A DNA stretch of 64,000 bases, from NCBI RefSeq assembly GCF_019297855.1, contig NZ_CP079194.1, forward strand, positions 3,557,969-3,621,968, read 5' to 3'. Under the pieces are notes generated by a model. It saw nothing but the letters and a program-made list of their open reading frames with translations, was not told where the DNA came from and made no database searches. A program made the translations under genes and the position numbers. This DNA comes from Gymnodinialimonas ceratoperidinii. GTDB lineage: Bacteria > Pseudomonadota > Alphaproteobacteria > Rhodobacterales > Rhodobacteraceae. Below, one piece after another: positions 63,360 through 64,000 of this stretch. Position 1 is the stretch's first letter, and the number at the start of each line of letters is the position of its first letter.

Positions 63360-63761
63360 ATGACCACCCGCCAGTTGATTTCGAACGGCAACCCGATGGA
63401 AGAGATCGTGGGCTTCAGCCGCGCCGTCAGGGTCGGCGCCTTCATCGCAGTGGGCGGCACCGCTCCAGTGAACGCCGAGGGCCAGACCGTGGGCATCGGG
63501 GATGTCTTCGCCCAGACCCGCCAGTGTTTCGAGATCATCAAGAGCGCCCTCGAAGAGGCGGGTTCCGGCCTGCAGGACATCGTACGCACCCGGGTGATCC
63601 TGACCGACATCGACAGGTGGAAGGAAGCCATCGACGCGCGCAAGCTTTACTGCCGCGAGGCGCGGCCGGTCGACACGATCATGGCGATCGACCGCTTCGT
63701 TAACCCTGAATGGCTGGTGGAGATTGAAGTCGACGCCATCGTGCCGGAGCCGCTGTCTTAA
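63360..63761 (+). CDS. RidA (YjgF/YER057c/UK114) family protein
   Basis: A 133-residue protein from MTTRQLISNGNPMEEIVGFS; the frame opens 24 codons earlier without support. The trimeric RidA fold is shown by VGGTAPVNAEGQ, the QTRQCFEIIKSALEEAGS helix and a late VEIEVDAIVP strand. The catalytic Arg of true RidA lies in VRTRVILTD. It is probably a deaminase of reactive enamine/imine intermediates, or a relative with another role. Confidence 0.85.
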   Translation: MTTRQLISNGNPMEEIVGFSRAVRVGAFIAVGGTAPVNAEGQTVGIGDVFAQTRQCFEIIKSALEEAGSGLQDIVRTRVILTDIDRWKEAIDARKLYCREARPVDTIMAIDRFVNPEWLVEIEVDAIVPEPLS

Positions 63762-63886
63762 AACTTGGGAAGGCGGGACGCCTGAATGAATCCGTCGCGC
63801 GCGATGGTTGCGGGGTGGGTGCGAATCTTTGGACGCATGATCGGGCGGGAGTGGCACGGTGGCGGTCGATGGCGCTGTGGGAGAGC

Positions 63887-63980
63887 GGCCCTCCGGGGGG
63901 AGTTGTATTTACCAAGATGAAGGGGGAGCGGGTGTGGGCCCGAGGACGCGGCTTGGGTGGGTGGCCGGTGCGCGGGGGGG
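63887..63980 (+). repeat. Extragenic repeat, copy E (long form)
   Basis: GGCCCTCCGGGGGGAGTTGT, ACCAAGATGAAGGGGGAGCG and CGCGGCTTGGGTGGGTGG in order, as in copy D. Confidence 0.75.
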
Positions 63981-64000
63981 GGGGGGGGGGGGGGGGGGGG
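63974..64000 (+). repeat. G27 homopolymer at the window end
   Basis: 27 consecutive G residues reach the last base. Copy D has only a short G run at the matching place. It may be an artefact of the sequencing chemistry or of a collapsed contig end. Confidence 0.7.

Larger units (their letters stand above)
63762..64000. other. End of window without a supported gene
   Basis: It contains repeat copy E and a closing G run. The open minus-strand frame of 71 codons at 63700-63915 runs through the repeat and is not protein-like. Confidence 0.5.

Overview
The window reads as a stretch of an alphaproteobacterial chromosome, most likely Rhodobacterales (Roseobacter group). This is inferred from high GC content, an aapJQMP/bztABCD-type amino acid ABC operon, an ATP12-family gene, a LuxR/LuxI pair, and the sequence character of the ribosomal proteins. 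No rRNA, CRISPR array, integrase or transposase is visible. The last 27 bases are an unbroken G run, which may be a sequencing or assembly artefact.

Layout. (1) 159-1736: a GGDEF-EAL protein with both active sites eroded. (2) 2196-8310, plus strand: yidC, a MOSC protein, a CatB-like acetyltransferase and engB, chained by overlapping stop/start codons, then argB, a [4Fe-4S] protein and a SixA-like phosphatase. (3) 8434-13060, minus strand: the general L-amino-acid ABC transporter. (4) 13296-17489, minus strand: rarA, crcB, an RluC-type pseudouridine synthase, a HAD phosphatase and an ATP12 chaperone; the last four are joined by 4-base overlaps. (5) 17707-19241: luxI, luxR and a divergent 54-codon ORF, separated from luxR by a near-perfect 18-bp palindrome. 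(6) 19321-62394, almost all minus strand: the translation/transcription supercluster, in transcription order secE-nusG, rplK-rplA, rplJ-rplL-rpoB-rpoC, rpsL-rpsG-fusA-tuf, rpsJ-rplC-rplD-rplW, rplB-rpsS-rplV-rpsC-rplP, rpmC-rpsQ-rplN-rplX-rplE-rpsN-rpsH-rplF-rplR-rpsE-rpmD, rplO-secY-adk-rpsM-rpsK-rpoA-rplQ. (7) 62467-64000: a DUF218 protein, tRNA-Trp and a RidA-family protein.

The most striking feature is that the supercluster is cut into separately terminated blocks, with non-ribosomal genes in the seams: an ORF6N phage-type DNA-binding protein (rplA/rplJ); a VOC protein and a glycosyltransferase-EamA exporter-glycosyltransferase cassette (rpoC/rpsL); a fatty-acid hydroxylase plus acyltransferase (tuf/rpsJ); an inverted OmpA-domain surface protein (rplW/rplB); a 2OG-Fe(II)-oxygenase-like protein, a secreted muramidase and a membrane protein (rplP/rpmC); and an unrecognised 164-residue protein (rpmD/rplO). 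Most blocks end in a clear intrinsic terminator, and five leading seams carry a TTGNNN-N17-TATANN promoter. The str and S10 promoters share an identical 17-base segment.

Other points are a dispersed extragenic repeat (five copies, core close to GAGTTGTATTGCCAAGATGA), an S10 message predicted to begin with a stem-loop at its very 5' end, and mutually exclusive hairpins upstream of rplJ. All functional statements come from reading sequence and family knowledge; no search was run.
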